Shown here piece after piece: positions 17,214 to 26,197 of a DNA stretch of 64,000 bases. The translations under genes were made by a program, and so were the position numbers. Each line of letters starts with the position of its first letter. The first letter of the stretch is position 1. This stretch comes from Bacillaceae bacterium (lineage in GTDB: Bacteria > Bacillota > Bacilli > Bacillales > Alkalibacillaceae), in NCBI GenBank assembly GCA_017656265.1, contig JACDOD010000012.1, positions 21,774 to 85,773 of the forward strand. Direction: 5' to 3'. The notes beneath the pieces are model-generated. The model worked only from the letters and a program-made list of their open reading frames with translations. It did no database searches and was not told the origin of the DNA.

Positions 17214-18212
17214 CTATGTGGTTTCGCCTGTTATTAATTCCACATCCACAACGGTATTTTTTGCTTCAGCATCAGATGGATTTTCGATTAACTGAATCAA
17301 GTTGGAGCATAAATGCCTTCCGATTTGACTAATGGGCTGTTTCACGGTGGTTAATTTCGGGTATTGCAGCATCCGGGTAAATTGATGATAGTCATATCCG
17401 ATAATTTTCAATTGTTCCGGAACGTTGATTCCATGCTCCGTTGCATATACGTATAAGGCATAGGCGAAAATGTCGTTGCTGCAAAATACCCCATCATAGT
17501 CGTTTAAGTACCTGGAAATTTCCCTGTCGATAAATTCCCAGTAATGTTTAAAATCATACTGGATATTCGCCCCTTCTATAACTTTAAAGGGGATGTCATG
17601 ATTCATGCATGTCAATTTAAAAGCATCGGTTCGCCGGTTGGGCAAAAGGTCAAAGGTTAAAGGGCCTGAGATGTGGAGCAGCTTTTGGCAGCCCTGTGTA
17701 ATCAAATGTTCCGTTGCAATTTTTCCGCCCTGGAAGTTGTCTCCGGCAACATAAGGGATGTTGGGGGAGATGACACGGTCGAATGACACAATAGGTAGGT
17801 TGGCCTTTTTATATTCCTCGATATCCAGAGTGTGACTGCACATTATAATCCCGTCTACCCGGTTCTGGCGGAGCATGTTGATATAATTCAGTTCCTTTTC
17901 GGGATGATCCAGGGAATTGCATATGAGGATTTTATAATTTTTTTCACTGGCATACATTTCGATCACTTTTATCAGTTCTGAAAAAAGCGGGTGATTCGAA
18001 TCAGGAACAATTACCCCTAACAGAAAGGATTGATTTTTTAACAGGGCTCTTGCAATCTGATTGGGCTGATAGTTGATTTCTTTCATGGCCGCTTCTACTT
18101 TTTTGCGTGTGTCTTTGCTGATGTATCCCCGATTATTAATGACCCGTGAAACGGTTGTCACGGAAACCCCTGCTTTTTTTGCAACATCTTTAATACTTGC
18201 CAAATCCCTCAT
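17214..18212 (-). CDS. LacI-family repressor of the sucrose locus
   Basis: Repressor of 332 residues with the classic LacI layout. The helix-turn-helix and hinge cover about 1-60 (ASIKDVAKKAGVSVTTVSRVINNRGYISKDT; hinge YQPNQIARALL). A periplasmic-binding-protein-like sugar domain follows (LLGVIVPDSNHPLFSELIKVIE, NRVDGIIMCS, FCSNDIFAYAL, IIGYDYHQF). AAAGGTGAG precedes the ATG. It is divergent from the sugar transporter/GH32/fructokinase operon, and a matching operator overlaps that operon's -35 box, so it most likely represses it and is released by sucrose or a derivative. Confidence 0.9.
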   Translation of the reverse strand: MRDLASIKDVAKKAGVSVTTVSRVINNRGYISKDTRKKVEAAMKEINYQPNQIARALLKNQSFLLGVIVPDSNHPLFSELIKVIEMYASEKNYKILICNSLDHPEKELNYINMLRQNRVDGIIMCSHTLDIEEYKKANLPIVSFDRVISPNIPYVAGDNFQGGKIATEHLITQGCQKLLHISGPLTFDLLPNRRTDAFKLTCMNHDIPFKVIEGANIQYDFKHYWEFIDREISRYLNDYDGVFCSNDIFAYALYVYATEHGINVPEQLKIIGYDYHQFTRMLQYPKLTTVKQPISQIGRHLCSNLIQLIENPSDAEAKNTVVDVELITGETT

Positions 18213-18420
18213 CCTCTCACCTTTGAATACATTCTAAGATTATCCTATATTGTTGATCATTTCACCTGTTTTTAAGCATTAGACATCAGTTTGTGAAAAC
18301 CTTACCACAAAAACTTCCGGATTATTTATATCTTATTATATCAGTAAATGCAGTGGTTTTTAAGGCTGTGAAGCTAATTTGTTAATCTGGCAGTTAAGAA
18401 TTCGCTGAATTTTTCGCCTT
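18213..18420. other. AT-rich divergent intergenic region
   Basis: Leader and promoter space between the repressor gene and the sucrose operon; apart from the promoter and operator at 18426-18463 I see no specific structure. Confidence 0.4.
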
Positions 18421-18425
18421 TTATA

Positions 18426-18463
18426 TGAAAACGTTTGACATATGTTCAGTATGATAGTACAAT
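18426..18463 (+). promoter_or_regulatory. sigma-A promoter with overlapping LacI/CcpA-type operator
   Basis: TTGACA at 18435-18440 and TACAAT at 18458-18463 are separated by exactly 17 bases, a near-consensus vegetative promoter. The -35 box is embedded in TGAAAACGTTTGACA (18426-18440), which contains the AAACGTTT palindrome typical of LacI-family operators and is also a near-match to a CcpA cre site. Confidence 0.75.
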
Positions 18464-18530
18464 CCATTCATGAAAGCATTTACATTTTAATTTTTCTGAT
18501 TTTTTACTTTTACAGGGAGGGGAAGGGTGA

Positions 18531-19901
18531 ATGAAAAAGTTTTTTGCTTTGGTTCTCATGATTACCATGATTGGTCTCGCTGCCTGCAGCGAAGACACAG
18601 GACAGGATGATTCAGACGGTCAGAATCAAGGAAATGAACAAAAACAGAGTGATACAGCTGATTATTCTGGTTCAGCGCTTGAAGCGGCTTATGAAGGAAA
18701 ATTTGAGGGGACAACCGTTTCCATATTGGGCCCATTTTCTGGTGCTGATGAAGTGAAATTTAATGAAACGATTAAAGGTTTTGAGGAAAAAACCGGTATC
18801 GATATTGTTTACGAATATGCCAATGATTTTGGAACCGTTCTGAACATTCGGATAGACGGCGGGAATGCACCGGATATCGCCAACTTCCCGCAGCCTGGTC
18901 TCCTGGAGGATTTTGTGAAAGAGGGACATATTTTAGATGTATCGGAGTTTCTGAAAAAAGATTACCTGGAAAGCCAATATAGTCCGAGCTGGATTGATAT
19001 GAGTACGATGGAAGGACCGAATGGCGAAATGGTTGCAGGAGTCTGGCAGCGTGCGAATGCGAAAAGTTTGGTTTGGTACCCGAAAAAAGCCTTTGAACAA
19101 GCCGGTTATGAAGTGCCGACTACCTGGGATGAACTGATGGATCTTACAGAACAAATCGCAAAGGACGGCTACACGCCATGGGCCATCGGAATTGAAAGCG
19201 GAGAAGCGACAGGCTGGCCAGCTACTGACTAGGTAGAAGAAATTATGCTTCGAACCACCTCGCTGGAAAACTATGATAAGTGGGTCACTGGTGAACTTCC
19301 ATTTACATCCGATGAAGTTAAACGTGCCTTTGAAATCATGTCAGAAATCTGGATGAATGATGAGTACGTGTATGGGGGAGCTGCATCAATTGTCACTACA
19401 AACTTTGGGGATGCGCCAAAGGTAATGTTTACGAATCCTCCGAAGGCATTCCTCCATAAGCAGGGCAACTTCATTACCAGCTTCTTCCCGGAAGGTGTAA
19501 CAGCAGAGGAATACGATTTCTTCTATCTGCCGCCAATTGATGAACAGTATGGCAAACCGGTATTAGTCGGAGGAGATATTATGGCTATGCTGAATGACCG
19601 TCCGGAAGTTCGTGCGGTGATGGAATACTTCACAAAGGGTGAGTCTCTCAAAACGTGGATTCAATCTGGCGGGGCGATTTCACCTCACCAGGATTCTAAC
19701 CTGGACTGGTATCAAAATGATGTTGAACGTAAAGTGGCGGAAATTATTTTACAAGCGGATAGCGTCCGTTTCGATGGGTCTGACTTAATGCCGGGTGAAG
19801 TAGGCACAGGTACATTCTGGACCGGAATGACGGACTATATCAGCGGACAGGTTGGCCTGGAAGAGGCATTAGAAGAAATACAGTCCGGATTTGATCGATA
19901 A
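18531..19901 (+). pseudogene. CUT1 sugar-binding lipoprotein interrupted by one in-frame TAG
   Basis: Extracellular solute-binding protein family 1, about 457 codons. The signal peptide ends in LIGLAACSED (lipobox LAAC). The frame is open from 18531 except for a TAG at 19230-19232. The text reads ...GWPATD-stop-VEEIMLRTTS, where a Trp (TGG) fits the family, so one G-to-A change explains the break. Downstream the same frame continues undamaged to 19901. No second ribosome-binding site precedes the internal ATG (19245), so two separate proteins are unlikely. Without this lipoprotein the transporter should not work; sequencing error, strain-specific mutation or read-through are the alternatives. 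Confidence 0.85.
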
Positions 19902-19916
19902 GTGATTCAAACATGT

Positions 19917-19950
19917 AAAAAGGGTCGAGATTCCGTATCTTCGGCCCTTT
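19917..19950 (+). terminator. intercistronic hairpin after the sugar-binding gene
   Basis: AAAGGGTCGAGAT pairs with ATCTTCGGCCCTTT, followed by CTTTC. It has the same position and probable role as the hairpins at 8559 and 29444. Confidence 0.65.
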
Positions 19951-19989
19951 CTTTCACGTAATTTATCTGAGTTATTTGGAGGTATCCAG

Positions 19990-21102
19990 ATGCGGACACA
20001 ACTAAATCATGAGAAATCTCCTTCCCGGACATCCGGGAAGACGATGTTTTCGGCTATTTTGCTAACAGTGCTTATCCCCTTTTTAATATTGTATGGAAAC
20101 TGGCTGCTGGTCGATTTTTTTAGGGATACCAGTTTAAACCCGATCTTTTTAACGCTGATTGCAGTTGTATGGGGTTCAATTGGATTCTTTGCCATATACG
20201 CCGGGTTGAATTGGATGATTTCAAGCTATCCTGAGCGCCTGAAGAAAACCATTCAGCCCTGGGTTTTTGTAGGTCCCGCACTGCTCCTGTTAATCTGGCT
20301 GCTTCTGGCTCCTGCTATTCGGACGTTATGGCTCAGTTTTCATGATCCCCAGGGAGAAGTGCTGGTCGGACTGGAAAATTACATCACGATTTTTACTGAC
20401 CGTTCCATGCTTTTATCCATCATAAACACATTATTATGGGTTTTGTTTGGGGCTACTTCCTGTGTAGTCCTCGGACTACTGGTAGCAATATTGGCGGACC
20501 GGAGCAGTTTTGAACGGACAGCAAAAGCGATTATTTTTATGCCCATCGCCATTTCCTTTGTAGGCGCAGGCGTCATCTGGAAATTCATTTATGCATACAG
20601 GCCTCCAGGCGAAGAACAGATTGGGCTGTTAAATGCAATTGTTCAGTTTTTTGGGGGAGAACCTCAGGCCTGGACCACATTGTTTCAGCCATGGAATACC
20701 TTTTTTCTGATCATCATTCTAATATGGATGCAAACCGGTTTTGCGATGGTTTTATTTTCGGCTGCGATTAAAGGTGTACCGGAAGAAATCATGGAAGCAG
20801 CCCGCATAGATGGGGCGTCTGAAGTGCGCATCTTTTTTAGCATCATCATTCCTTATATAAAAAACACCATTATTGCCGTTACGACAACGATTGTCATTTT
20901 TACGCTGAAAATTTTTGATATCGTCATGGTTATGACCGGGGGAAAGTACGGGACTGAGGTGATCGCTACAAAATTTTATAAGGAATATTTTCTTTATCAC
21001 AACACCGGTACGGGTTCAGCACTGGCAATCTTGCTGTTAATCGCTGTTATACCAGTTATTTTGATGAATGTATTTAGTGTGAAGAAGGAGGAGGGATTCT
21101 GA
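19990..21102 (+). CDS. sugar ABC importer permease, MalF/AglF-like
   Basis: Membrane permease of 370 residues of the CUT1 family, following TTTGGAGGTATCCAG. Two hydrophobic segments precede the core (IPFLILYGNWLL and WGSIGFFAIYAGL), as in the alpha-glucoside AglF type. The EAA loop is EAARIDGASEVRIFFSIIIPYIKN. It pairs with the next gene product as a heterodimeric channel. No ATPase gene is present in the locus, so it probably uses a shared MsmX-type ATPase encoded elsewhere. Confidence 0.9.
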   Translation: MRTQLNHEKSPSRTSGKTMFSAILLTVLIPFLILYGNWLLVDFFRDTSLNPIFLTLIAVVWGSIGFFAIYAGLNWMISSYPERLKKTIQPWVFVGPALLLLIWLLLAPAIRTLWLSFHDPQGEVLVGLENYITIFTDRSMLLSIINTLLWVLFGATSCVVLGLLVAILADRSSFERTAKAIIFMPIAISFVGAGVIWKFIYAYRPPGEEQIGLLNAIVQFFGGEPQAWTTLFQPWNTFFLIIILIWMQTGFAMVLFSAAIKGVPEEIMEAARIDGASEVRIFFSIIIPYIKNTIIAVTTTIVIFTLKIFDIVMVMTGGKYGTEVIATKFYKEYFLYHNTGTGSALAILLLIAVIPVILMNVFSVKKEEGF

Positions 21103-22187
21103 TGAACAAGAAAAAACGGGGAAAATGGATCGTCAACACCGTTCTTTTTGTCATTTGTCTGATCTGGGTTCTTCCGACGGCTGGTCTTCTCGTCTCCTCC
21201 TTTAAAAGTGCGGGTGACATTAATGAATCAGGCTGGTGGAAAATCTTCCCCCATCGGGAATGGATCACACAGGAAACCGTTTCTTTGCCTGAAGACACGA
21301 ATGTTGATGAACCCATTCAAATCGGTTCCGTTATACTGACCGATGAGGAATTGCGGGAAGGTGCGGTTCAGGAAGGCGGCAAGCGGCTGATCTGGGGGAA
21401 CCGGCTGACGAAAGAGGTCGCAATTCAAGAGAAAAACTGGGTAATGAATCTTAATTTTACGGCTGATAACTATAAATTTGTTTTGATGGGGAGTACTTAT
21501 GAAATTGTAGATGAAAATGGGTTTAAAAAGAAAATGCAGGGTGATCATTTATTCCGTGCATTCTTGAATTCCATTGCGGTTACGGTGCCTTCCACGTTGA
21601 TTCCTTTAACCGTGGCAACTTTTTCGGCGTATGGGTTTGCCTGGATGAGATTTCCCGGTAAGCGGATGTTATTTTTTACCGTTGTAGGACTGCTGGTCAT
21701 CCCGATTCAGGTTGCACTGGTTCCGATTTATAAGGATTTTATTAGTATCGGAATAAATGGAAGCTACCTTTCTGTGTGGCTGGCTCACACAGCCTTTGGA
21801 CTTCCGCTGACAACCTATTTTATGCACAACTACATCAGCCAGATTCCTAAAGATATTTTTGAGTCTGCATTTATGGACGGGGCTTCTCATTTTAAGATTT
21901 TTTCAAGGCTGATCCTGCCGCTATCCATTCCAGCTATCGCATCCATCGGAATTTTCCAGTTCATCTGGGTATGGAATGATTATCTGATTTCCCTTGTATT
22001 TTTAGGCGGAATACCTGAAGCAAAAGTGCTGACAATGAAACTGGCTGATATGATTGGAACCCGGGGAGATCAATGGCACTTACTGACATCAGGTGCATTT
22101 ATATCTCTTATTCTTCCATTAACCATTTTCTTCTTGCTGCAGCGTTATTTTGTGAAGGGTATGCTGGGTGGATCTGTGAAAGGGTAA
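21102..22187 (+). CDS. sugar ABC importer permease, MalG/AglG-like
   Basis: Second CUT1 permease, 361 residues, longer than the usual ~280. The extra length is an extracytoplasmic domain of about 110 residues between the first helix and the core (about 35-150), as in AglG-type alpha-glucoside permeases. The EAA loop is ESAFMDGASHFKIFSRLILPLSIPA. The start overlaps the stop of the preceding gene by one base (TGATG). Together with the GH32 and fructokinase genes this indicates uptake of sucrose or a related fructosyl sugar. Confidence 0.9.
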   Translation: MNKKKRGKWIVNTVLFVICLIWVLPTAGLLVSSFKSAGDINESGWWKIFPHREWITQETVSLPEDTNVDEPIQIGSVILTDEELREGAVQEGGKRLIWGNRLTKEVAIQEKNWVMNLNFTADNYKFVLMGSTYEIVDENGFKKKMQGDHLFRAFLNSIAVTVPSTLIPLTVATFSAYGFAWMRFPGKRMLFFTVVGLLVIPIQVALVPIYKDFISIGINGSYLSVWLAHTAFGLPLTTYFMHNYISQIPKDIFESAFMDGASHFKIFSRLILPLSIPAIASIGIFQFIWVWNDYLISLVFLGGIPEAKVLTMKLADMIGTRGDQWHLLTSGAFISLILPLTIFFLLQRYFVKGMLGGSVKG

Positions 22188-22253
22188 CGGGTTTGTATCC
22201 GATCACTTTGAAATCAGAATAGACAGTATTGATAATAGGTCAGGTGACATGAA

Positions 22254-23774
22254 ATGAATAAACATCAGCTGGAAATACAAAAAGCTCAACAATATATTGA
22301 ACAATATGCAGAACAGGTAAAACAGTCAAAATGGTACTTGCAATATCACATTGCTCCTCCTGCCTTCTGGATGAATGACCCCAATGGCTTAAGTTTTTTC
22401 CGGGATGAATATCATGTTTTTTATCAGCACCATCCCTTTTCTCCTGAATGGGGACCCATGTACTGGGGACATGTCAAAAGTAAAGACCTGGTTCACTGGG
22501 AGCATCTCCCCATTGCTCTGGCTCCGGAATCGCCATATGATAGAGACGGCTGTTTTTCAGGGAGTGCCATCGAGAAGGATGGAAAGTTATATGTGATGTA
22601 TACCGGGAACAGGTGGACTGGAGCTGATCAGGACAGGGATTTAAAACAGGTGCAATGCTTAGCCGTCAGTGAAGATGGGGTTCAATTTGAAAAGGCCATC
22701 GAGAACCCTGTGCTTTCGAATCCTCCGGAGGGGAATATCCACCCCCTGCATTTTCGAGATCCAAAGGTATGGAAGCACGGAGAATTCTACTATTCGATCA
22801 TTGGATCAAGGACAATGGACCATCGGGGGCAGGCGCTGTGCTATCAGTCGAAAGATTTAGTTCGCTGGGAATTTTTGGATGTCGCAGCCAAAAGTGACGG
22901 ATCATTAGGATACATGTGGGAATGTCCAAATCTGTTTCATCTGGATGGCAGGGATGTCCTTATGTTTTCACCACAGGGCATGAATCCTGAAGGGAATTTA
23001 AATCAAAATGATCACCAGTCCGGTTATGTGATGGGAAACTTTGATTATAAAAAGGGTCTGCTGGATCATGGTAACTTTTATCTGCTGGATTATGGGTTCG
23101 ATTTTTATGCGCCTCAGGTTATGAAAACTCCGGACGGACGAACCGTTTTAATGGCCTGGATGGCGATGTGGGAAAGTGACATGCCGGAAAAAGAGGATCA
23201 GTGGGCAGGAGCGATGACCATCCCGAGGGAGTTAAAGGTGAAGGATGGGAAAATTCTATCTAGTCCTCTAGCAGAATTAAAGCAATTGCGTCACGATCCA
23301 GTCGCCTACCAGAATGAATGGGTCAAAGGAACCTGTACTTTCCCAGGTGTAGAAGGAGATTGTTTAGAGCTGGAGATTCTGGTGGACGTAAAGCAGGCCC
23401 GTACATTTGATATTGTGTTCAGAATGGGGGATGAGGAACAGACCGTTTTAAGGTTTGACCGCAGAGGGAAAGTAATCACCCTTGACCGGAACCGATCCGG
23501 AAAGGGGGAAGGCGGTCAGCGCCAGGTCCCTATTGAGTTAAACCAAAACCGGCTGTATTTGCAGGTACTCCTGGATAAATCTTCGGTTGAGATTTTTGTC
23601 AATGGCGGAGAACAGGTGATGACGGCAAGAATTTATCCGGACGAATCCTCGAAAGGCATACAGTTTTACAGTGATCGGGAAGTTGAGCTTATTACCCTGA
23701 AGAAATGGGCCTTAAAACCTTCTATTTCTTTTGAAGGTATTCTCCGGAAAGGAGGGATATGTAGCCGTGGGTAG
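22254..23774 (+). CDS. scrB: GH32 sucrose (sucrose-6-phosphate) hydrolase
   Basis: Cytoplasmic beta-fructosidase of 506 residues; no signal peptide. Motifs: WMNDPNG (39-45, nucleophile D42), FRDP (167-170, transition-state Asp) and WECP (222-225, acid/base E223). A C-terminal beta-sandwich ends in VEIFVNGGEQVMTARIYP. AGGTGA precedes the ATG at 22254; a two-codon reading frame (ATG AAA TGA) ends on that start. Because the linked transporter is an ABC importer rather than a PTS, free sucrose is the likelier substrate. The 3' end overlaps the fructokinase gene. Confidence 0.92.
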   Translation: MNKHQLEIQKAQQYIEQYAEQVKQSKWYLQYHIAPPAFWMNDPNGLSFFRDEYHVFYQHHPFSPEWGPMYWGHVKSKDLVHWEHLPIALAPESPYDRDGCFSGSAIEKDGKLYVMYTGNRWTGADQDRDLKQVQCLAVSEDGVQFEKAIENPVLSNPPEGNIHPLHFRDPKVWKHGEFYYSIIGSRTMDHRGQALCYQSKDLVRWEFLDVAAKSDGSLGYMWECPNLFHLDGRDVLMFSPQGMNPEGNLNQNDHQSGYVMGNFDYKKGLLDHGNFYLLDYGFDFYAPQVMKTPDGRTVLMAWMAMWESDMPEKEDQWAGAMTIPRELKVKDGKILSSPLAELKQLRHDPVAYQNEWVKGTCTFPGVEGDCLELEILVDVKQARTFDIVFRMGDEEQTVLRFDRRGKVITLDRNRSGKGEGGQRQVPIELNQNRLYLQVLLDKSSVEIFVNGGEQVMTARIYPDESSKGIQFYSDREVELITLKKWALKPSISFEGILRKGGICSRG

Positions 23775-24768
23775 AATGGAAGTAGCCTGTGTAGGTGAAC
23801 TGCTCATTGATTTTTTTTGTACGGATATAGATGTTGATCTGGTTGCCGGTTCGAATTTTCAAAAACAGGCTGGAGGTGCGCCTGCTAACGTGGCAGCAGC
23901 GGTGACCCGTCTTGGCGGAAAAGCGTTATTTGCTGGAAAAGTGGGAGCAGATCCCTTTGGGGATTTTTTGGTTCAGGTTTTGGACAGGGAGCAGGTAGAT
24001 ACGTCTATGATTCTAAGGGATTCTGAGAATATGACAACGATGGCATTTGTGTCGCTGACAGGTGACGGTGAAAGGGACTTTGTGTTTTCCAGTGGAGCTG
24101 ACGGGAATGTGACGATGGATGAACTGGATGAAGGCCGAATATTGGAATCAGGCATCATTCATTTTGGGTCTGCTACTGCATTGCTCGATACCCCAATGAG
24201 GGAAACTTATTTTTCGTTGATGGAAAAGGCAAAGGACAAAGGGAATCTGATTTCCTTTGATCCCAATTACCGTGCGGATTTGTGGAAAGGAAAGGAGTCA
24301 GAGTTTATAAAGCTGGTTGAGAAAGCAATTTCCTTTGCAGACTTTGTAAAAGTGAGTGAAGAGGAACTGGCTTTCATCAGCCAGCGGGAGAGTCTGGAAG
24401 AAGGGACAACGATCCTGCATGAGCTTGGAGCCAAAACCATCGCCGTCACCCTCGGCTCCAGAGGCACCCTCCTTTCCATTTGCCCAAATCGCGCCCCCTC
24501 CTCTTCACATGGTGCCTGTCACTTGTCGAAAAATCTTTTGGTGCCGAGTATGTCGATTAAGGCTGTGGATTCAACTGGCGCCGGAGATGCATTTGTGGGA
24601 GGAGTGCTGTATCAGTTGTCCAACAGACCTACTCCTAAAGAGGCATTAACAGATATTGAAGGAATGAAGGAGATTATTGGTTTTGCTAATAAAGTCGGTG
24701 CCATCACCTGTACGAAAATTGGTGCAATTTCAGCTTTGCCGAGTATAGAAGAGATAGAAAAGTATTAA
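23767..24768 (+). CDS. scrK: fructokinase (PfkB family) carrying a repeat-derived insertion
   Basis: Ribokinase/PfkB-family fructokinase, 333 residues from GTG 23767, ten bases after AAAGGAGGG; ATG 23776 is possible but 19 bases away. Motifs: QAGGAPANVAAAVTRLGG near the N-terminus and DSTGAGDAFVGG (about 268-279, catalytic base Asp). It phosphorylates fructose released by GH32. Residues about 249-256 (GACHLSKN) are encoded by a half-copy of the dispersed palindromic repeat (24511-24539), lengthening the loop between TLGSRGTLLS and VPSMSIKAVD. The frame is kept, so the enzyme may still be active. Confidence 0.9.
   Translation: MGRMEVACVGELLIDFFCTDIDVDLVAGSNFQKQAGGAPANVAAAVTRLGGKALFAGKVGADPFGDFLVQVLDREQVDTSMILRDSENMTTMAFVSLTGDGERDFVFSSGADGNVTMDELDEGRILESGIIHFGSATALLDTPMRETYFSLMEKAKDKGNLISFDPNYRADLWKGKESEFIKLVEKAISFADFVKVSEEELAFISQRESLEEGTTILHELGAKTIAVTLGSRGTLLSICPNRAPSSSHGACHLSKNLLVPSMSIKAVDSTGAGDAFVGGVLYQLSNRPTPKEALTDIEGMKEIIGFANKVGAITCTKIGAISALPSIEEIEKY
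24511..24539 (+). repeat. half palindromic repeat inside the fructokinase reading frame
   Basis: GGTGCCTGTCACTTGTCG followed by AAAAATCTTTT matches the first arm and loop of the dispersed repeat exactly. It is translated in frame as GACHLSKNL. Confidence 0.9.
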
Positions 24769-24772
24769 ACGG

Positions 24773-24810
24773 GTGCCTGTCACTTGTCGAATTCGACAAG
24801 TGACAGGCAC
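24773..24810 (+). terminator. palindromic repeat, full copy, acting as terminator of the sucrose operon
   Basis: Perfect 38-base palindrome (arms GTGCCTGTCACTTGTCGAA) starting five bases after the fructokinase stop and followed by TTTTAC. Position and T-run suggest rho-independent termination. Confidence 0.8.
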
Positions 24811-24897
24811 TTTTACAATTCTTTAAATATTTTCCTTTATAATAGAAGGAGACTATTGTTTTCCTTTTCTAATCTACAAAACTAAGGGGGGAGGATC

Positions 24898-25791
24898 ATG
24901 GAAATTAAAAAAGCTATTATTCCAGCAGCAGGTCTCGGAACCCGTTTCCTGCCGGCGACAAAAGCACAGCCGAAAGAAATGCTGCCTATTGTGGATAAAC
25001 CCACGATTCAGTATATCGTGGAAGAGGCGGTAGCATCAGGAATAGAGGATATTTTGATTGTGAGTGGCAGGGGGAAACGAGCAATAGAAGATCACTTTGA
25101 CAAATCGTATGAGCTGGAGGAGACCCTGGCGAAACGGAACAAGTTCGACCGGTTAAAGGAAGTTCAGGACATTGCTGAACTGGCGAATATTCATTACATA
25201 AGACAAAAGGAACCTAAGGGGCTGGGGCATGCCATCTGGTGTGCGCGTAAATTTATTGGGGATGAACCTTTTGCTGTCATGCTGGGAGATGACATCGTGA
25301 AGACGGAAGGGGCATCCCCCTGCATCCGTCAATTGATAGATGTTTATGAGCAATACCGTACTTCTGTCGTAGGTGTTCAGCCTGTAAAAAAAGAGGATGT
25401 ATCAAAATATGGGATTATTGCCCCAAAGGGTGAAAAACTGAAAGAAGGAATAATCCCCATTGAATCCTTAGTAGAAAAACCAGATCAAGACCTGGCTCCT
25501 TCTAACTACGCCATTCTGGGACGTTACGTTCTTACCCCTGAGATTTTTCAGATTTTAGAAGAGCTGCCGCCAGGGGCCGGAGGAGAAATTCAGCTGACAG
25601 ATGCCATTAAAATTTTAAATCAGATCCAGGATGTATATGCCTATCAATTTAAAGGTGACCGTTATGACGTAGGAGACAAATTTGGGTTTATAAAAGCCAC
25701 ACTTGACTTTGCGTTGAGCCGGGAGGATTTGAGGGATGACCTGGTATCATACATGAAAAAGATTTATGAGGAACAGCTTGATCGGAAATAG
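24898..25791 (+). CDS. gtaB: UTP-glucose-1-phosphate uridylyltransferase
   Basis: Makes UDP-glucose from UTP and glucose-1-phosphate, for teichoic-acid glucosylation, glycolipids and capsule or exopolysaccharide. It has 297 residues, standard for GtaB/GalU. The nucleotide-binding motif [20 protein letters not shown] (9-28) and the EKP...[13 protein letters not shown] segment are intact. AAGGGGGGAGG precedes the ATG. TATAAT at 24838-24843 is a plausible -10 box, with only a weak TTTACA-like -35. Monocistronic. Confidence 0.95.
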   Translation: MEIKKAIIPAAGLGTRFLPATKAQPKEMLPIVDKPTIQYIVEEAVASGIEDILIVSGRGKRAIEDHFDKSYELEETLAKRNKFDRLKEVQDIAELANIHYIRQKEPKGLGHAIWCARKFIGDEPFAVMLGDDIVKTEGASPCIRQLIDVYEQYRTSVVGVQPVKKEDVSKYGIIAPKGEKLKEGIIPIESLVEKPDQDLAPSNYAILGRYVLTPEIFQILEELPPGAGGEIQLTDAIKILNQIQDVYAYQFKGDRYDVGDKFGFIKATLDFALSREDLRDDLVSYMKKIYEEQLDRK

Positions 25792-25855
25792 CTTCATAGC
25801 TGCCCATTTTTAAAGGATAAAATGTTGAGTCGGTTACAATCTCCGGTGTAGGTTT

Positions 25856-25962
25856 TGTCCAGCTTCAGGCCCAGCCTCTCGAGCTGCTTCGGCCCCTGGG
25901 GATCAGGAAGCCTCCCCGCTGGCCCTTCAGCAGTTTCGGGGCTAAGCAGGTGCTTCCGCTAT
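25856..25962 (+). repeat. GC-rich ~110-bp dispersed repeat, diverged copy
   Basis: Begins TGTCCAGCTTCAGGCCCAGC, contains CTCGAGCTGCTTCGGCCCC and TTTCGGGGCTAAGCAGG. It is related to copies at 32933, 33052 and 63948. It fills most of the gap between gtaB and the riboswitch. Confidence 0.85.
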
Positions 25963-26110
25963 TTTATTTCAATTGACAAAAACTGACTATGTTATAAGAC
26001 TTTATATATTTTCCAATTGTCCCGAAAAACCATTCCTATCATGTGCCTCTGGACGATTCTTCCTATTTTTCCTTTAGGGGCTATTCGAAATATTTCGACA
26101 GTGATAGAAT

Positions 26111-26197
26111 AGGGGGGAAGGTACAGCCAGAGAAATCTGGTGTCACAAAGCTAAAGGGGCTAAGGGCGTTTGCCTATGCCAGCCAGCTGCCATTACC
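26111..26197 (+). promoter_or_regulatory. cyclic-di-GMP-I (GEMM-I)-type riboswitch, somewhat divergent
   Basis: Directly upstream of the acidic secreted protein gene. A hairpin CCAGA-GAAA-TCTGG (26127-26140) carries the GNRA tetraloop expected in the first helix. It is followed by CACAAAGCTAAAGGGGCTA, matching the class consensus (ACGCAAAGCYA..GGGYCTAAGG), and then ATGCCAGCCAGCTGCC, matching the tetraloop-receptor arm (TAGCCAGGTTGCC). GGTACAG (26120) can pair with CTGCC (26187) as the closing stem with a bulge. The 5' part deviates from the usual GGCAAACC, so ligand identity (c-di-GMP versus cGAMP) is open. Confidence 0.7.

Noticed and set aside
16937..17332. 131-codon plus-strand frame
   Set aside because: Its last third is antisense to the LacI-type gene, and composition switches frame; no family resemblance.
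19245..19901. Independent second gene after the TAG
   Set aside because: No ribosome-binding site; sequence continues the binding-protein fold in the same frame.
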